NCBI RefSeq assembly: GCF_014217605.1
Contig: NZ_CP043639.1
Location: 1,759,501 to 1,823,500, forward strand
Reading direction: 5' to 3'
Length of the DNA: 64,000 nucleotides
Origin: Sphingomonas sp. NBWT7
GTDB lineage: Bacteria; Pseudomonadota; Alphaproteobacteria; Sphingomonadales; Sphingomonadaceae
In this document: positions 16,210-26,665 of the stretch, one piece after another
How positions within the stretch are numbered: position 1 is the stretch's first letter
How the letters are laid out: each line of letters begins with the position of its first letter
Program-made: the position numbers and the translations under genes
Notes under the pieces: generated by a model
Told to the model about the DNA's origin: nothing
The model's input: the letters and a program-made list of their open reading frames with translations, nothing else
The model's database searches: none

Positions 16210-17472
16210 TCAGTTCGGCGCGGTTGCGTCGATCGGCGGCCGGCCCTTCTGGCTCGCCGCTACCGCCTCTACCCGCTCGATCACGCGCAGCACGTTGCCC
16301 TGCGCCATCGCCGCGAGATCGACGTCGCTCCACCCACGCCGGGCAAGCTCGGCGAACAGCCTCGGATAGCCGTCAACGCCCGCCATGTCCTCCGGCGCCG
16401 TGCCGCCGATCCCGTCGTAATCGCCGCCGATCCCCACCGCGCCGCGCCCGGCGACGCGCGCGATATGCTCGACATGGTCGGCAAGGGTTGCGGCGGTCAC
16501 GCGCGGCATCGGATGCGCGGCATCCCACGCGACCAGCGGCGCCGGCGCCTTGGGGCCGTAGGCATCGGTGGCAAGCCCGTTCGCCTTGCCGAACGCGGTC
16601 CGCTCGCGATCCCACGCCCGCCACGCGCTCGACAGGAACGCCGGATAGACGTTGACCATCACCACGCCGCCCGCCGTGCCGATCCGCCGCAGCAGATCGT
16701 CAGGGATGTTGCGCGGCGCATCCGCCAGCGCGCGCGCCGAGGAATGCGACGCGATCACCGGTGCCGCCGCGACGTCGAGCACCGCGGCCAGCGTCGCGTC
16801 GGACACATGGCTCACGTCGACGATCATCCCGATGCGGTTCATCTCCGCCACCACCTGCCGCCCGAAGGCAGTGAGTCCGTTGGCGCGCGGGGCATCGGTC
16901 GATGAATCGGCCCAGGCAAGGCTCTTGCCGTGCGTCAGCGTCATGTAACCAACGCCGAGCGCCTTCATCTGGCGCAGCACCGAAAGCCGCCCGTCGATCT
17001 GATGCCCGCCCTCGATCCCGATCAGCGAAGCGATCCGCCCGGCGCGCTGCGCCTCGCGTATGTCGGTGGCGCTCGTCGCCAAGGCGAACGCGGCCGGTTT
17101 CGCCGCGACGAAGCGGCGCACGATGTCGATCTGCTCCAGCGTCATTTCCACCGCGCGCGGCCCGGTCGTGTCGGCGGGTATCCACACCGACCAGAATTGC
17201 CCGCCGACCCCGCCCCGCCGCAGGCGCGGCACGTCGGTCTGCAGCGGATAGGGCAGCGCGGCCGTGTTGCGCGAGAGATCCAGCGCCTCCACCCGCGCCT
17301 CGTGCCGCTCGCGGATCTCCCAGGCGAGATCGTTGTGCCCGTCGATGATCGGGGCGCGTTCCAGCAACCGCGTCACGCGTGCTGGCACCGGCGGCACCGC
17401 GGGCGCAGCAGCGGCAAGTAGAAGCGCGATCAATGCCATAAGCCCCCGCTTCGGAACGGAACGGAAACGCAC
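16210..17472 (-). CDS. Membrane dipeptidase (M19 family), exported
   Basis: 420 residues with a signal peptide (basic MRFRSVPKRG then a hydrophobic stretch ending in alanines near 24). Zinc-site motifs of renal-dipeptidase-like enzymes: DGHNDLAW (HxD, about 44-51), GIEGGHQ (bridging Glu), DVSHVSD, ASHSSARAL and GIGGDYDG. Cleaves dipeptides, probably in the periplasm. Convergent with the preceding deacetylase gene (4 bp between stops). A 7-bp hairpin (TCCCGGC/GCCGGGA, 17496-17515) lies in its 5' region. Confidence 0.92.
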   Translation of the reverse strand: MRFRSVPKRGLMALIALLLAAAAPAVPPVPARVTRLLERAPIIDGHNDLAWEIRERHEARVEALDLSRNTAALPYPLQTDVPRLRRGGVGGQFWSVWIPADTTGPRAVEMTLEQIDIVRRFVAAKPAAFALATSATDIREAQRAGRIASLIGIEGGHQIDGRLSVLRQMKALGVGYMTLTHGKSLAWADSSTDAPRANGLTAFGRQVVAEMNRIGMIVDVSHVSDATLAAVLDVAAAPVIASHSSARALADAPRNIPDDLLRRIGTAGGVVMVNVYPAFLSSAWRAWDRERTAFGKANGLATDAYGPKAPAPLVAWDAAHPMPRVTAATLADHVEHIARVAGRGAVGIGGDYDGIGGTAPEDMAGVDGYPRLFAELARRGWSDVDLAAMAQGNVLRVIERVEAVAASQKGRPPIDATAPN

Positions 17473-17672
17473 GCACCGCGTTCTGCACCGTTAACTCCCG
17501 GCGATGTTGCCGGGATTCACAGCATTGGAAAGACACCCGGACGAAAGATCAAGGCAAATGGCAGGCACTATATCAAGGCCGTGAGCGACGTTCGAAAAGA
17601 TCGCCACCTGCCTGATTTAAAACTGTAAAATTGCGCCCATATGGAAGCGCAGGAGAGACCGGAGTAGCATTG

Positions 17673-17861
17673 GTGACCGACGACAAGGACTATTTCTACC
17701 GCCGCGCCGAACTCGAGTTGGAAATGGCGCAGCGCACCGAGCATCCGGAAGCGGTGAAGGCGCATTACACGATCGCCAGCTACTATCTCGACAAGGTCTA
17801 CAGCGACGCGGACGACGCCGTCATCGATCCCGCCGCGTCGGACGAGCCGACGCCCGCCTAG
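17673..17861 (+). CDS. Small acidic protein of unknown function
   Basis: 62 residues from a GTG preceded by a good RBS (AGGAGAGACCGGAG, GGAG 8 bp before the start). Sequence has YFYRRAELELEMAQRT and KAHYTIASYYLDKVY, helical and aromatic-rich, then an acidic tail. It looks like a soluble helical protein; a bacterial family of short proteins with this RAE...A...Y pattern seems likely, but I cannot name a function. A longer in-frame start at 17631 lacks an RBS. Confidence 0.7.
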   Translation: MTDDKDYFYRRAELELEMAQRTEHPEAVKAHYTIASYYLDKVYSDADDAVIDPAASDEPTPA

Positions 17862-17870
17862 CGTCGCCGC

Positions 17871-18530
17871 TTAGCCGTCCTTGCGCCCCTCGATCAGCCA
17901 CGGGCGCGGGCGGCCGGTCGGGCGCGGTTTGCCGTCGAGCCGCACCGATCGGGTAATGACGACGGGCTTCAGCAGCATCGTTCCTGCCATCCGCCCGCCG
18001 GTCGGCTGCGCCAGGATACGCTTGATCACCGCTTGGCCCCCAACCACCCGGCCGAACGCCGCATAGCCCGGGTTGGTCTTGGTCCAGTCCATTTGCGGCG
18101 CCGCGCCGACGGTGATGAACCAATTGCCGTTCGCCGATCCCGGTGGCCCACGCCGCGCCATCGATATCGTCATGTCGAGATGCTTGATCCCCGTCTTGGC
18201 CGTCGATTCATGCGGGATCAGATCGAGGAAGCGGCGCGCGTCGGTGCGGATGCCCGATTGCACGAAGCCATATTGCGGCGCCGCTTTGTTGCGCGCCACG
18301 CGGTAGAAGGCGATCCCGTCGAACCGCCCGTCGTCGACATAGCGCATGAAGTTGGCGGTCGTCTCCGGCGCGCGCTTCGCGTTCAGCGCCAGCACGATCG
18401 GCCCCATCGCCGTTTCCAGCCGAACGCGGACGAAGCCCGGCGTCGGCCGATCGGCGCGCTGCGCGGCGGCGGGGGCCACGATCGTAGGCAGCATCGCGCC
18501 GATCAGCGCGGACGACAGGATGATACGCAT
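17871..18530 (-). CDS. Peptidyl-prolyl cis-trans isomerase, cyclophilin type, exported
   Basis: 219 residues with a signal peptide (cut predicted after the APAAAQ region near 24). The cyclophilin domain starts at about VRVRLETAMGPIVLAL and includes APETTANFMRYVDDGRFDGIAFYRV, ISMARRGPPGSANGNWFI and YAAFGRVVGG. Several canonical catalytic positions (FHRV, QGGD) are changed (FYRV, VQSG), as in other periplasmic alphaproteobacterial cyclophilins. Proposed role: folding of exported proteins. Convergent with the small protein upstream, 9 bp apart. Confidence 0.9.
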   Translation of the reverse strand: MRIILSSALIGAMLPTIVAPAAAQRADRPTPGFVRVRLETAMGPIVLALNAKRAPETTANFMRYVDDGRFDGIAFYRVARNKAAPQYGFVQSGIRTDARRFLDLIPHESTAKTGIKHLDMTISMARRGPPGSANGNWFITVGAAPQMDWTKTNPGYAAFGRVVGGQAVIKRILAQPTGGRMAGTMLLKPVVITRSVRLDGKPRPTGRPRPWLIEGRKDG

Positions 18531-18583
18531 CCCCGCGCGGTAGCCGCCGACGCTTCGCAGCGCCAGCGCTCCGCGCGCTCACC

Positions 18584-19966
18584 TCATTTCGACAGATCGG
18601 TCAGCACCGAACGGTAATAGCGCACGCCAAGCGGCACGTTGTCGATCGGGGTGCGCTCGTTCAGCCCGTGTGCGAATTCGTCCGATTCTTTCAGGAACAG
18701 CGGGCTGATGCCGTAGCTGGGGATGCCGACCGATCGGAACCACATCGAATCGCTCGCGCCGGCGGACATCGACGGGAACATCGGCACGCCCGGCCGCACC
18801 GCGCCGATCGCCTTCTTCACCGCGGTCATCACGTCGGGGCGCAGCGGCGAGGCGTCGGTCGGATTCGAGCCCTCGGTCACGTCGCTGAACTTTACTGCCG
18901 GATCAGCGGCGACGCGTTGCAGCTCGGCCATCACCGCCGCCGGCTTCACGCCCGGAAAGATGCGGCAGTTGATGTTGGCGGTCGCGCGCTGCGGCAGCGC
19001 GTTCAGCGCATGTCCGCCGCTGATCGTCGTCGTCACGCACGTGGTGCCGATCTGCCCGACATAGGCGGGGCTCGCCGCCAGCGTTTCGATCGCCGCCTTG
19101 TCAGCAGGGTTCACCGCAAAGGCGCGCATCGCCTTGCCGAGTTCCGGTGTCTGGCGCGCGGCGATGCCCTCGAAATAGCCCTTGGTGATCGGGCTCAGCT
19201 GCGGCGTGAAGCGATAGCCGCCGATCCGCGCCAGCGCCGCCGCCAACTGGTTGATCGCATTGTCGCGCCGTGGCGCCGACGAATGGCCGCCGGCGTTGGT
19301 CACCTCCAGCTGGAAATCGGCGTAGGTCTTTTCCGCCGCGCCGACGGTGAAATATTGCGGACGCCCGTCCTCGCCCAGCAGCCCGCCGCCGCCATCGACG
19401 TTGAGCGCCATCTCCGCGCCCTTCAGCCGCTCGGCAAGGATCGACGATGTCTTCATCACCGTTTCCTCGTCGCCCGAGAAGGCGAGCACGATGTCGCGCC
19501 GCGGCGTGTAGCCGGCACGCTTCATGTCGATCAGCGTGGCGACCACCAGCGCCATGTCGAGCTTCATGTCGGTCGCGCCGCGGCCGAAGAGATAGCCGTT
19601 CTCGATCACCGGGGTGAACGGATCGCGCTGCCAGTCGGCAGGCTTCGCCTCGACGACGTCCATATGGCCGGAGATGACGAGCGCCGGCGCCTTTGCGTCG
19701 CTCCCGCGCCACCGCGCCATGAACAGCGCGGTATCGTCGACCGGCTCGACGGTGATGTCCCCGGCGGCGAACCCCGCCGCCACCATCTGCTGCTTGAGAT
19801 AGGCCGCTGCCGCCGGCGTCTGGTTGCCCGCCCCGCGCACCGTGCGCAGCGAGATCAGCTTCTTGGCGATCTCGATCGCCTGCGCGTCCGCCGCGCCTCC
19901 CGCCGGCGCCGCCTGCGCGCCGCTCGCCGCCAGCAACACTGCCGCGAGCATCCCAACCGTCTTCAT
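18584..19966 (-). CDS. Exported M20 family zinc carboxypeptidase
   Basis: 460 residues with an N-terminal signal peptide (MKTVGMLAAVLLAASGAQA). Metal-site motifs: SGHMDVVEA (His and following Asp), GRGATDMKLD (bridging Asp), FSGDEETVM (Glu pair), and a late FAHGLNE histidine. The dimerisation domain lies about 210-320. It belongs to the ArgE/DapE/CPG2 group; an exopeptidase role in the periplasm is inferred. A 53-bp gap separates it from the cyclophilin gene downstream; its upstream leader is unusual (hairpins and tandem repeats). Confidence 0.9.
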   Translation of the reverse strand: MKTVGMLAAVLLAASGAQAAPAGGAADAQAIEIAKKLISLRTVRGAGNQTPAAAAYLKQQMVAAGFAAGDITVEPVDDTALFMARWRGSDAKAPALVISGHMDVVEAKPADWQRDPFTPVIENGYLFGRGATDMKLDMALVVATLIDMKRAGYTPRRDIVLAFSGDEETVMKTSSILAERLKGAEMALNVDGGGGLLGEDGRPQYFTVGAAEKTYADFQLEVTNAGGHSSAPRRDNAINQLAAALARIGGYRFTPQLSPITKGYFEGIAARQTPELGKAMRAFAVNPADKAAIETLAASPAYVGQIGTTCVTTTISGGHALNALPQRATANINCRIFPGVKPAAVMAELQRVAADPAVKFSDVTEGSNPTDASPLRPDVMTAVKKAIGAVRPGVPMFPSMSAGASDSMWFRSVGIPSYGISPLFLKESDEFAHGLNERTPIDNVPLGVRYYRSVLTDLSK

Positions 19967-20008
19967 CTGCTGACCCCCTGCTTTCCCGCCACGCTACCGG
20001 GGCGCTCC

Positions 20009-20072
20009 AGATATGAGAAGGGGCGGATAGGAGAAGAGCCGGATAGGAGAAGAGCCGGATATGAGAAGAGGT
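20009..20072. repeat. Four tandem 16-bp repeats
   Basis: Consecutive units at 20009-20024, 20025-20040, 20041-20056 and 20057-20072. The two middle units are identical (GGATAGGAGAAGAGCC); the outer ones differ at two or three positions, mainly TATGAG for TAGGAG. They start 42 bp upstream of the M20 peptidase ATG, inside its probable 5' leader, where the RNA would be pyrimidine-rich. Could be a polymorphic tandem repeat or a set of protein sites. Confidence 0.75.
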
Positions 20073-20111
20073 TGCCGAACGATCCCGCAGGACCGTCCGA
20101 CAACCCCTAAA

Positions 20112-20151
20112 CATGGTCAGCGGCCGGAGAGCTCCAGCCCGGGAGACCATG
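20112..20151. repeat. Imperfect long inverted repeat in the M20 leader region
   Basis: Outer arms CATGGTC (20112-20118) and GACCATG (20145-20151) enclose a 26-bp segment that contains a smaller GGAG...CTCC palindrome. It could fold in RNA from either strand. The rest of 19967-20416 shows only this, the tandem repeats, a GGGGG/CCCCC hairpin (20187-20203) and the short ORF; I see no conventional gene there. Confidence 0.4.
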
Positions 20152-20220
20152 CGGGCCTCTACTGCCTATGCATTCCGGCGTTGACTGGGGGAGGATACCC
20201 CCCGCCGGGCCGCGGCGGCG

Positions 20221-20277
20221 TTAGAAGCGCGTCCCCCGAACGAACTGAACCGACCCCATTGCTGAACCATGAGACAT
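20221..20277 (-). CDS. Possible 18-residue peptide (leader-like small ORF)
   Basis: ATG at 20277 to TAA at 20221 encodes MSHGSAMGSVQFVRGTRF. It is supported almost entirely by the ribosome-binding site: the ATG follows a perfect complement of the 16S rRNA tail. The peptide has no cysteine cluster or membrane segment. GC-rich hairpins follow the stop. It is 254 bp upstream of the M20 peptidase, in the same direction. It may be a highly translated micropeptide or a regulatory leader; it may also be untranslated. Confidence 0.4.
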   Translation of the reverse strand: MSHGSAMGSVQFVRGTRF

Positions 20278-20293
20278 CGGATCACCTCCTTTC
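20278..20293 (-). promoter_or_regulatory. Unusually long Shine-Dalgarno sequence
   Basis: Leftward GAAAGGAGGTGATCC is a 15-nt perfect complement of the conserved 16S rRNA 3' end, where normal matches are 4-6 nt. GGAGG is 7 nt from the ATG of the 18-codon ORF, optimal spacing. On the plus strand the same bases read as the 16S tail. Confidence 0.6.
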
Positions 20294-20416
20294 GCTGGTT
20301 GATAACGAGCGTGGCCAGCGCGGCCACACCGGCAATGTCAGCCGAAGTGCGGCGCGATGCAAGGGCTGTTTTGCACCGTTCGCCGTATGGCCGCCGCATC
20401 GCCCGCTACACCCGCA

Positions 20417-20950
20417 TCAGCCGCGGCAATCCTCGATCACGCGCCCGATCTCGGCATAGGTCGGCAGCACCAGCGGCGGCGTGCCGGCCTGTTCCAGCAC
20501 GACGCGCCCGCGGCTGAACGCCATCGCGTCGAGCAGCGGATCGCGCACGCCAAGCTCCGCCGCGACGTACGGCACCGTCCCGCCCGTCGGCCGCACCGTC
20601 ACCGCCTTGGTGGTGTTGCTGGTGCGTACCGTCATCGCCCCGGTCGCGTCGCCGGCGCGCGACAGATAGATGCGTCCCGCCCCCCGGTCGCAGCGCAGCA
20701 CCGCACGCGCCTCGCCGCCCGCCTGCCCGAACATCGCGCGCGAGCCGCGCTCGTTGCGCCGATACGTCCACGTCCCCGGCGTACGCGGCCAATCCTGCCA
20801 GTCCGACGCAAGCGGCGCCGGTGCCGACACGGGCGGCGGTGGCGGTGGTGCCTTCGGCGGCGGCGGCGCGGGCGGCTCGGCCGGCGGCGCGACGCAGCAG
20901 GTGACGGCGAGCATCAGGGCGCTGGCGGCGAATAGGCGGGAATTTCGCAT
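20417..20950 (-). CDS. Proline-rich lipoprotein-like envelope protein of unknown function
   Basis: 177 residues. N-terminus MRNSRLFAASALMLAVTCC resembles a lipoprotein signal (hydrophobic core, then cysteines), followed by a PPAEPPAPPPPKAPPPPPP linker and a globular domain (about 50-177) with WPRTPGTWTYRR and DRGAGRIYLSRAGD. The globular part may be an all-beta domain; no family recognised. The ATG at 20950 is chosen over the frame start at 21175, which would put 75 non-homologous residues before a clear signal peptide. Confidence 0.7.
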   Translation of the reverse strand: MRNSRLFAASALMLAVTCCVAPPAEPPAPPPPKAPPPPPPVSAPAPLASDWQDWPRTPGTWTYRRNERGSRAMFGQAGGEARAVLRCDRGAGRIYLSRAGDATGAMTVRTSNTTKAVTVRPTGGTVPYVAAELGVRDPLLDAMAFSRGRVVLEQAGTPPLVLPTYAEIGRVIEDCRG

Positions 20951-21034
20951 CGTGCGCACCCTAGCGGCCCTGCCGAAAGGCTCAACTGGAACCGGCGCGG
21001 CCCTGGAGCGGTTCAGCGCGACAGGAGGACATAT

Positions 21035-21406
21035 ATGAGCACGACCGATACGCAGACCCTGGTACTGATCGAAACATCGCTCGCCGGCACGATGAAGGTC
21101 GAAAGTCGCGACGGCGACAAGCTCGGCAGCGTATCCGCGTTCATGGTCCACAAGCGCATCGGCCGCGTGACGCACGCCGTGCTCAGCCTCGGCGGGTTCC
21201 TCGGCGTCGGCAAGAGCTACTATCCCCTGCCCTTCTCGCTGCTGCAGTTCGATCCGGTGCGCGATCTCTACGTCGTCACGATCGATCGCCGGCTGCTCGA
21301 AGGCGGGCCGAGTTGGGCGAACAACGCGCCGCAGTTCGACCAGGCCTATGCCGATCGCGTCGCAAGCTACTACGGCGCGGGAACCGAGGATCTCTCGCTG
21401 AACTGA
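21035..21406 (+). CDS. PRC-barrel domain protein
   Basis: 123 residues, soluble. The PRC-barrel is recognisable as VESRDGDKLGSVSAFMVHKRIGRVTHAVLSLGGFLGVGKSYYPLPFSLLQ-type organisation (about 22-80), a beta-barrel that binds RNA, protein or quinone cofactors in other proteins. The C-terminus is an acidic tail with SYYGAGTEDLSLN. Strong RBS (GGAGG 7 bp before ATG). Divergent from the proline-rich lipoprotein, 84 bp apart. Specific role unknown; stress-associated PRC proteins are common in this group. Confidence 0.85.
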   Translation: MSTTDTQTLVLIETSLAGTMKVESRDGDKLGSVSAFMVHKRIGRVTHAVLSLGGFLGVGKSYYPLPFSLLQFDPVRDLYVVTIDRRLLEGGPSWANNAPQFDQAYADRVASYYGAGTEDLSLN

Positions 21407-21431
21407 CGCCGCGGCGACGGCGGAGCGGCGG

Positions 21432-23624
<2,193 letters not shown>

Positions 23625-23738
23625 GCTGCACGATATGGGTCGCGACAGGGGCGAACGAAAGGGCATCGGGGCCGACGAAGCGGCTTCACCGCGCCACGTC
23701 GACGGCTATGGTGCCCGACGATCAATCGGGGGAATCGC

Positions 23739-25079
23739 ATGCGCCGCACCGTCACCGCCATCCTGCTCGCCGCGGCGCCTCTGCCCGCGCTCGCCGCGCC
23801 CGATTACCAGGCGCAGGTGAAGGCCGACTGGGATCGCGACCTCGGCAGATTGTGGGACCAGTTCCACCGCAATCCCGAGCTGTCGTTCCGCGAGATCAAG
23901 ACCGGCGCGGCGATGGCGGCCGAATTGCGCAAGGTGCCCGGCATGCAGGTGACGGAGAAGGTCGGCCAGACCGGCGTCGTCGGCGTGCTGAAGAATGGCG
24001 CCGGGCCCGTGGTGCTGATCCGCGCCGATATGGACGGGCTGCCGGTGGAGGAGAAATCCGGCCTCGCCAACGCGTCGAAAGTGCGCCAGGTCGGCGTCGA
24101 CGGCGTCGAGGCGCCGGTGATGCACGCTTGCGGCCACGATACGCACATCGTCGCGCTGCTCGCCGCCGCGCGCCGCCTTGCCGCGCTCAAGGATCGCTGG
24201 GCCGGCACGATCGTATTCATCGTCCAGCCGGCGGAAGAGCGCGTCGGCGGCGCCAAGGCGATGCTGGCGGATGGCCTCTACAGCAAATTTCCCAAGCCCG
24301 ATTACGCGCTCGCCTTCCACGTCGCCGCCGCGATGGAGACGGGCAAGGTCGCCGCGGGCGAGACGATCCAATATTCCTCGTCCGATTCGGTCGACATCAC
24401 CATCCCCGGCATCGGCGCGCACGGCGCCAGCCCGCACATGGGCAAGGACCCGGTCTACATGGCCTCGCAGCTCGTCGTCGCTCTGCAGGGGCTCGTCAGC
24501 CGCGAGCGCTCGCCGCTCGCACCCGGCGTCATCACCGTGGGCTCGTTCCACGCCGGGCTGAAGCACAATATCATCTCGGACGAGGCGAAGCTGCAGGTGA
24601 CGGTGCGCGCCAACCACGAGGCGACGCGCGCGCAACTTCTCGCCGGGATCAAGCGCGTCGCCGCCGGCATCGGCACGCTGAACGGCGTGCCGGCGGACAA
24701 GATGCCCGTCGTGACGGTGACCGAGGGTACGCCGACGACGATCAACGATACCCCGCTCGCCAAGCGGCTCAACGCGGTAATGGTTGACACGCTCGGCGCC
24801 GCCAACGTCGTGCCGTTCGAGCAGATGGGCATGGGGGCGGAGGACTTCGCCTATCTGGTACAGCCCGATACCGGCGTGAAAGGCTATTATTTCGCGGTCG
24901 GCGGCACGCCGCGCGCGGCGTTCGAGGCGGAGCGCCAGGGCGGCCCCGCGGTGCCCTCGCACCACTCGCCGCTGTTCAAGATCACCCCCGAACCCGTCGT
25001 CGTCACCGGTGCGACGGCGATGACCGCCGCCGCACTCGATCTGCTGAAGCCAGGCGCCACCGTGGGTGCCGCACGGTGA
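23739..25079 (+). CDS. Exported M20D amidohydrolase (hippurate hydrolase/IAA-amino acid hydrolase type)
   Basis: 446 residues; signal peptide MRRTVTAILLAAAPLPALAA. Metal motifs: RADMDGLPVEE, MHACGHDTHIV (Cys/His ligands), QPAEERVGGA, and HSPLF near the end. The lid domain contains IGAHGASPHMGKDPV. The family hydrolyses N-acyl amino acids; periplasmic location is inferred from the signal peptide. A much longer frame continues upstream, but that is antisense to uvrB. Its TGA overlaps the following GTG start. Confidence 0.92.
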   Translation: MRRTVTAILLAAAPLPALAAPDYQAQVKADWDRDLGRLWDQFHRNPELSFREIKTGAAMAAELRKVPGMQVTEKVGQTGVVGVLKNGAGPVVLIRADMDGLPVEEKSGLANASKVRQVGVDGVEAPVMHACGHDTHIVALLAAARRLAALKDRWAGTIVFIVQPAEERVGGAKAMLADGLYSKFPKPDYALAFHVAAAMETGKVAAGETIQYSSSDSVDITIPGIGAHGASPHMGKDPVYMASQLVVALQGLVSRERSPLAPGVITVGSFHAGLKHNIISDEAKLQVTVRANHEATRAQLLAGIKRVAAGIGTLNGVPADKMPVVTVTEGTPTTINDTPLAKRLNAVMVDTLGAANVVPFEQMGMGAEDFAYLVQPDTGVKGYYFAVGGTPRAAFEAERQGGPAVPSHHSPLFKITPEPVVVTGATAMTAAALDLLKPGATVGAAR

Positions 25080-25402
25080 TCCGCGCCCGCTCTACGCTCG
25101 CCGCGCTGCTCCCCGCGATCCTGCTCGCCGCCTGCGACGTCGGCCCCGACCCCGCCGAGGTCGCGCGCATCCGTGAGGGCACTGAGGCGGTCCGCGCGAC
25201 GCTGAAGCAGCCTCAGACCGCGCAGTTCAAGAACGTCGCGGCGTACGGCCAGACGGTGTGCGGCGAGGTCAACGCCAGCGTCGGCATGGGGCAGACGGGC
25301 TACGAGCGCTTCATCCTGAAGGACGGCAAGGTCACGCTCGCGTCGCAGCTGTCGACCGATACCGAGATGGATCAGCGGTGGGCCGCCGACTGCAAGACGT
25401 GA
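25076..25402 (+). CDS. Small lipoprotein of unknown function
   Basis: 108 residues starting at a GTG that overlaps the amidohydrolase stop (GTGA). Signal peptide ends in a clear lipobox ILLAAC, so lipid attachment at Cys20 is likely. The mature part has VRATLKQPQTAQFKNVAAYGQTVCGEVNA, a pattern seen in small periplasmic lipoproteins. Translationally coupled to the M20D enzyme; function not assigned. Confidence 0.8.
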   Translation: MIRARSTLAALLPAILLAACDVGPDPAEVARIREGTEAVRATLKQPQTAQFKNVAAYGQTVCGEVNASVGMGQTGYERFILKDGKVTLASQLSTDTEMDQRWAADCKT

Positions 25403-25420
25403 TCCGCGTCCGGCGGCGCG

Positions 25421-26590
25421 TCAGCGCAATGTACTGATCGCCGGGCTGCGCAGCGCCGGCCCGATCCGCGCCTCGTCGATCCGCTGCGTCGGCGGCGCAT
25501 AGCCCGGCACCTCCACCGGCACGCCGATCGGCACCGGTGCGAATGCCGCCGGGTCGCCGCCGCTCGCGCGCATCACCGCGTCGAGCATCCGCGGCGGCGT
25601 GTCGCGCGCTTCGTAGCTCAGCCGGAACGTGCCCCAGTGGATCGGGATCGCGCGCGCCGCGCCGAGCCGGGCGAACACGCGTGCCGCCTGGCCCGGCCCG
25701 ATATGGCTACCCGATTCCATCTGTCCCGGCACGAAGCGGAACGCCCCGATCGGGATCAGCGCCAGCCGCACCGGGCCAAGCGCCGCCGCCTCAGCGGGCC
25801 ATTTGCCGTCGCCGAGCCCGGTGTCGCCGGCGAAGAACAGATTGCCGCCCGGCAGGCGGACGACGAAGGCGGACCACAGCGCCCGATTGCGATCGACGAA
25901 CCAGCGGCTGCCCCAGTGATGATTGCGCACCACCGCCACCTCGATCCCGGGCCGCACCACCACGCGCTGCCCCCAGTCGATCGCCGTCGCGCGCGCGCCG
26001 GTCTGTCCGATGACGCTGTCGTTGCCGAGGCTCGTAACGATCGTCGGCCGGTCGCGCTCCCACAATTGCTTCAGCGTCGCCTTGTCGAGATGGTCGTAGT
26101 GATTGTGGCTGACGAGGATGAGGTCGATCTTGGGCAGGTCCTCGATCCGCACGCCGGGCGCGGTCACGCGCTTGGGGCCGAACCCGAACGGCCCGGCATT
26201 CTCCGCCCAGATCGGGTCGGTCAGGATGTTGATCCCCTGCGTCTGCACCAGCACGCTCGCATGGCCGATCCACGTCGCGACCATCCGCGCGCCCGCGATC
26301 CGCGGCGCCGGGCGATGCTGTGCCACCGCGACACGCTCAGGCCACGCCGGTCGCCCGTCGGTCCCTGTCAGGTTCCCCCACAGGAAGCCCGCGCGGCTGC
26401 CGCCCGTCGGCGGGCGCGCGGTATCCTCGTCACCGTCGGGATTGAAGAAGCGCCCGCCGTCGAAATGGCCGCCTGCCGGCCCCTCATAATAGATGCGGTC
26501 GAGGAAGCGCGGCACGATCGTCACCGTCAGCAGCACCGCGATGACGACGAACAGCGCAATCGCGCCAAGTCGCTTGAGGATCAGCGCCAT
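25421..26590 (-). CDS. Membrane-anchored metallo-beta-lactamase-fold hydrolase (NAPE-PLD-like)
   Basis: 389 residues. One N-terminal membrane segment (about 8-28), then a metallo-beta-lactamase domain with TWIGHASVLVQTQG, the metal motif SHNHYDHLD (HxHxDH, about 160), GDTGLGDG and HWGTF. The layout resembles N-acyl-phosphatidylethanolamine phospholipase D and RomA-type outer membrane proteins, so phospholipid or lactone hydrolysis is possible. The active domain is expected to face the periplasm or stay cytosolic near the membrane. Convergent with the small lipoprotein. Confidence 0.85.
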   Translation of the reverse strand: MALILKRLGAIALFVVIAVLLTVTIVPRFLDRIYYEGPAGGHFDGGRFFNPDGDEDTARPPTGGSRAGFLWGNLTGTDGRPAWPERVAVAQHRPAPRIAGARMVATWIGHASVLVQTQGINILTDPIWAENAGPFGFGPKRVTAPGVRIEDLPKIDLILVSHNHYDHLDKATLKQLWERDRPTIVTSLGNDSVIGQTGARATAIDWGQRVVVRPGIEVAVVRNHHWGSRWFVDRNRALWSAFVVRLPGGNLFFAGDTGLGDGKWPAEAAALGPVRLALIPIGAFRFVPGQMESGSHIGPGQAARVFARLGAARAIPIHWGTFRLSYEARDTPPRMLDAVMRASGGDPAAFAPVPIGVPVEVPGYAPPTQRIDEARIGPALRSPAISTLR

Positions 26591-26665
26591 CGTCTCGTTC
26601 CATGCTGCGTAGCGATTGATAAAGATCAGGCGGCTCGGCCGGTTCCGCCGCCCGTCATCAGCCCG

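Noticed and set aside
20009..20072. CRISPR array
   Set aside because: Units are 16 bp with no spacers and there are no cas genes anywhere in the window.
20279..20293. 16S rRNA 3' end-like sequence on the plus strand
   Set aside because: Only 15 nt match; no further 16S sequence is present, so this is better explained as a Shine-Dalgarno on the minus strand.
20166..20399. 77-codon leftward frame through the leader region
   Set aside because: No RBS and composition not protein-like; it overlaps the strong SD and hairpins that suit another reading.
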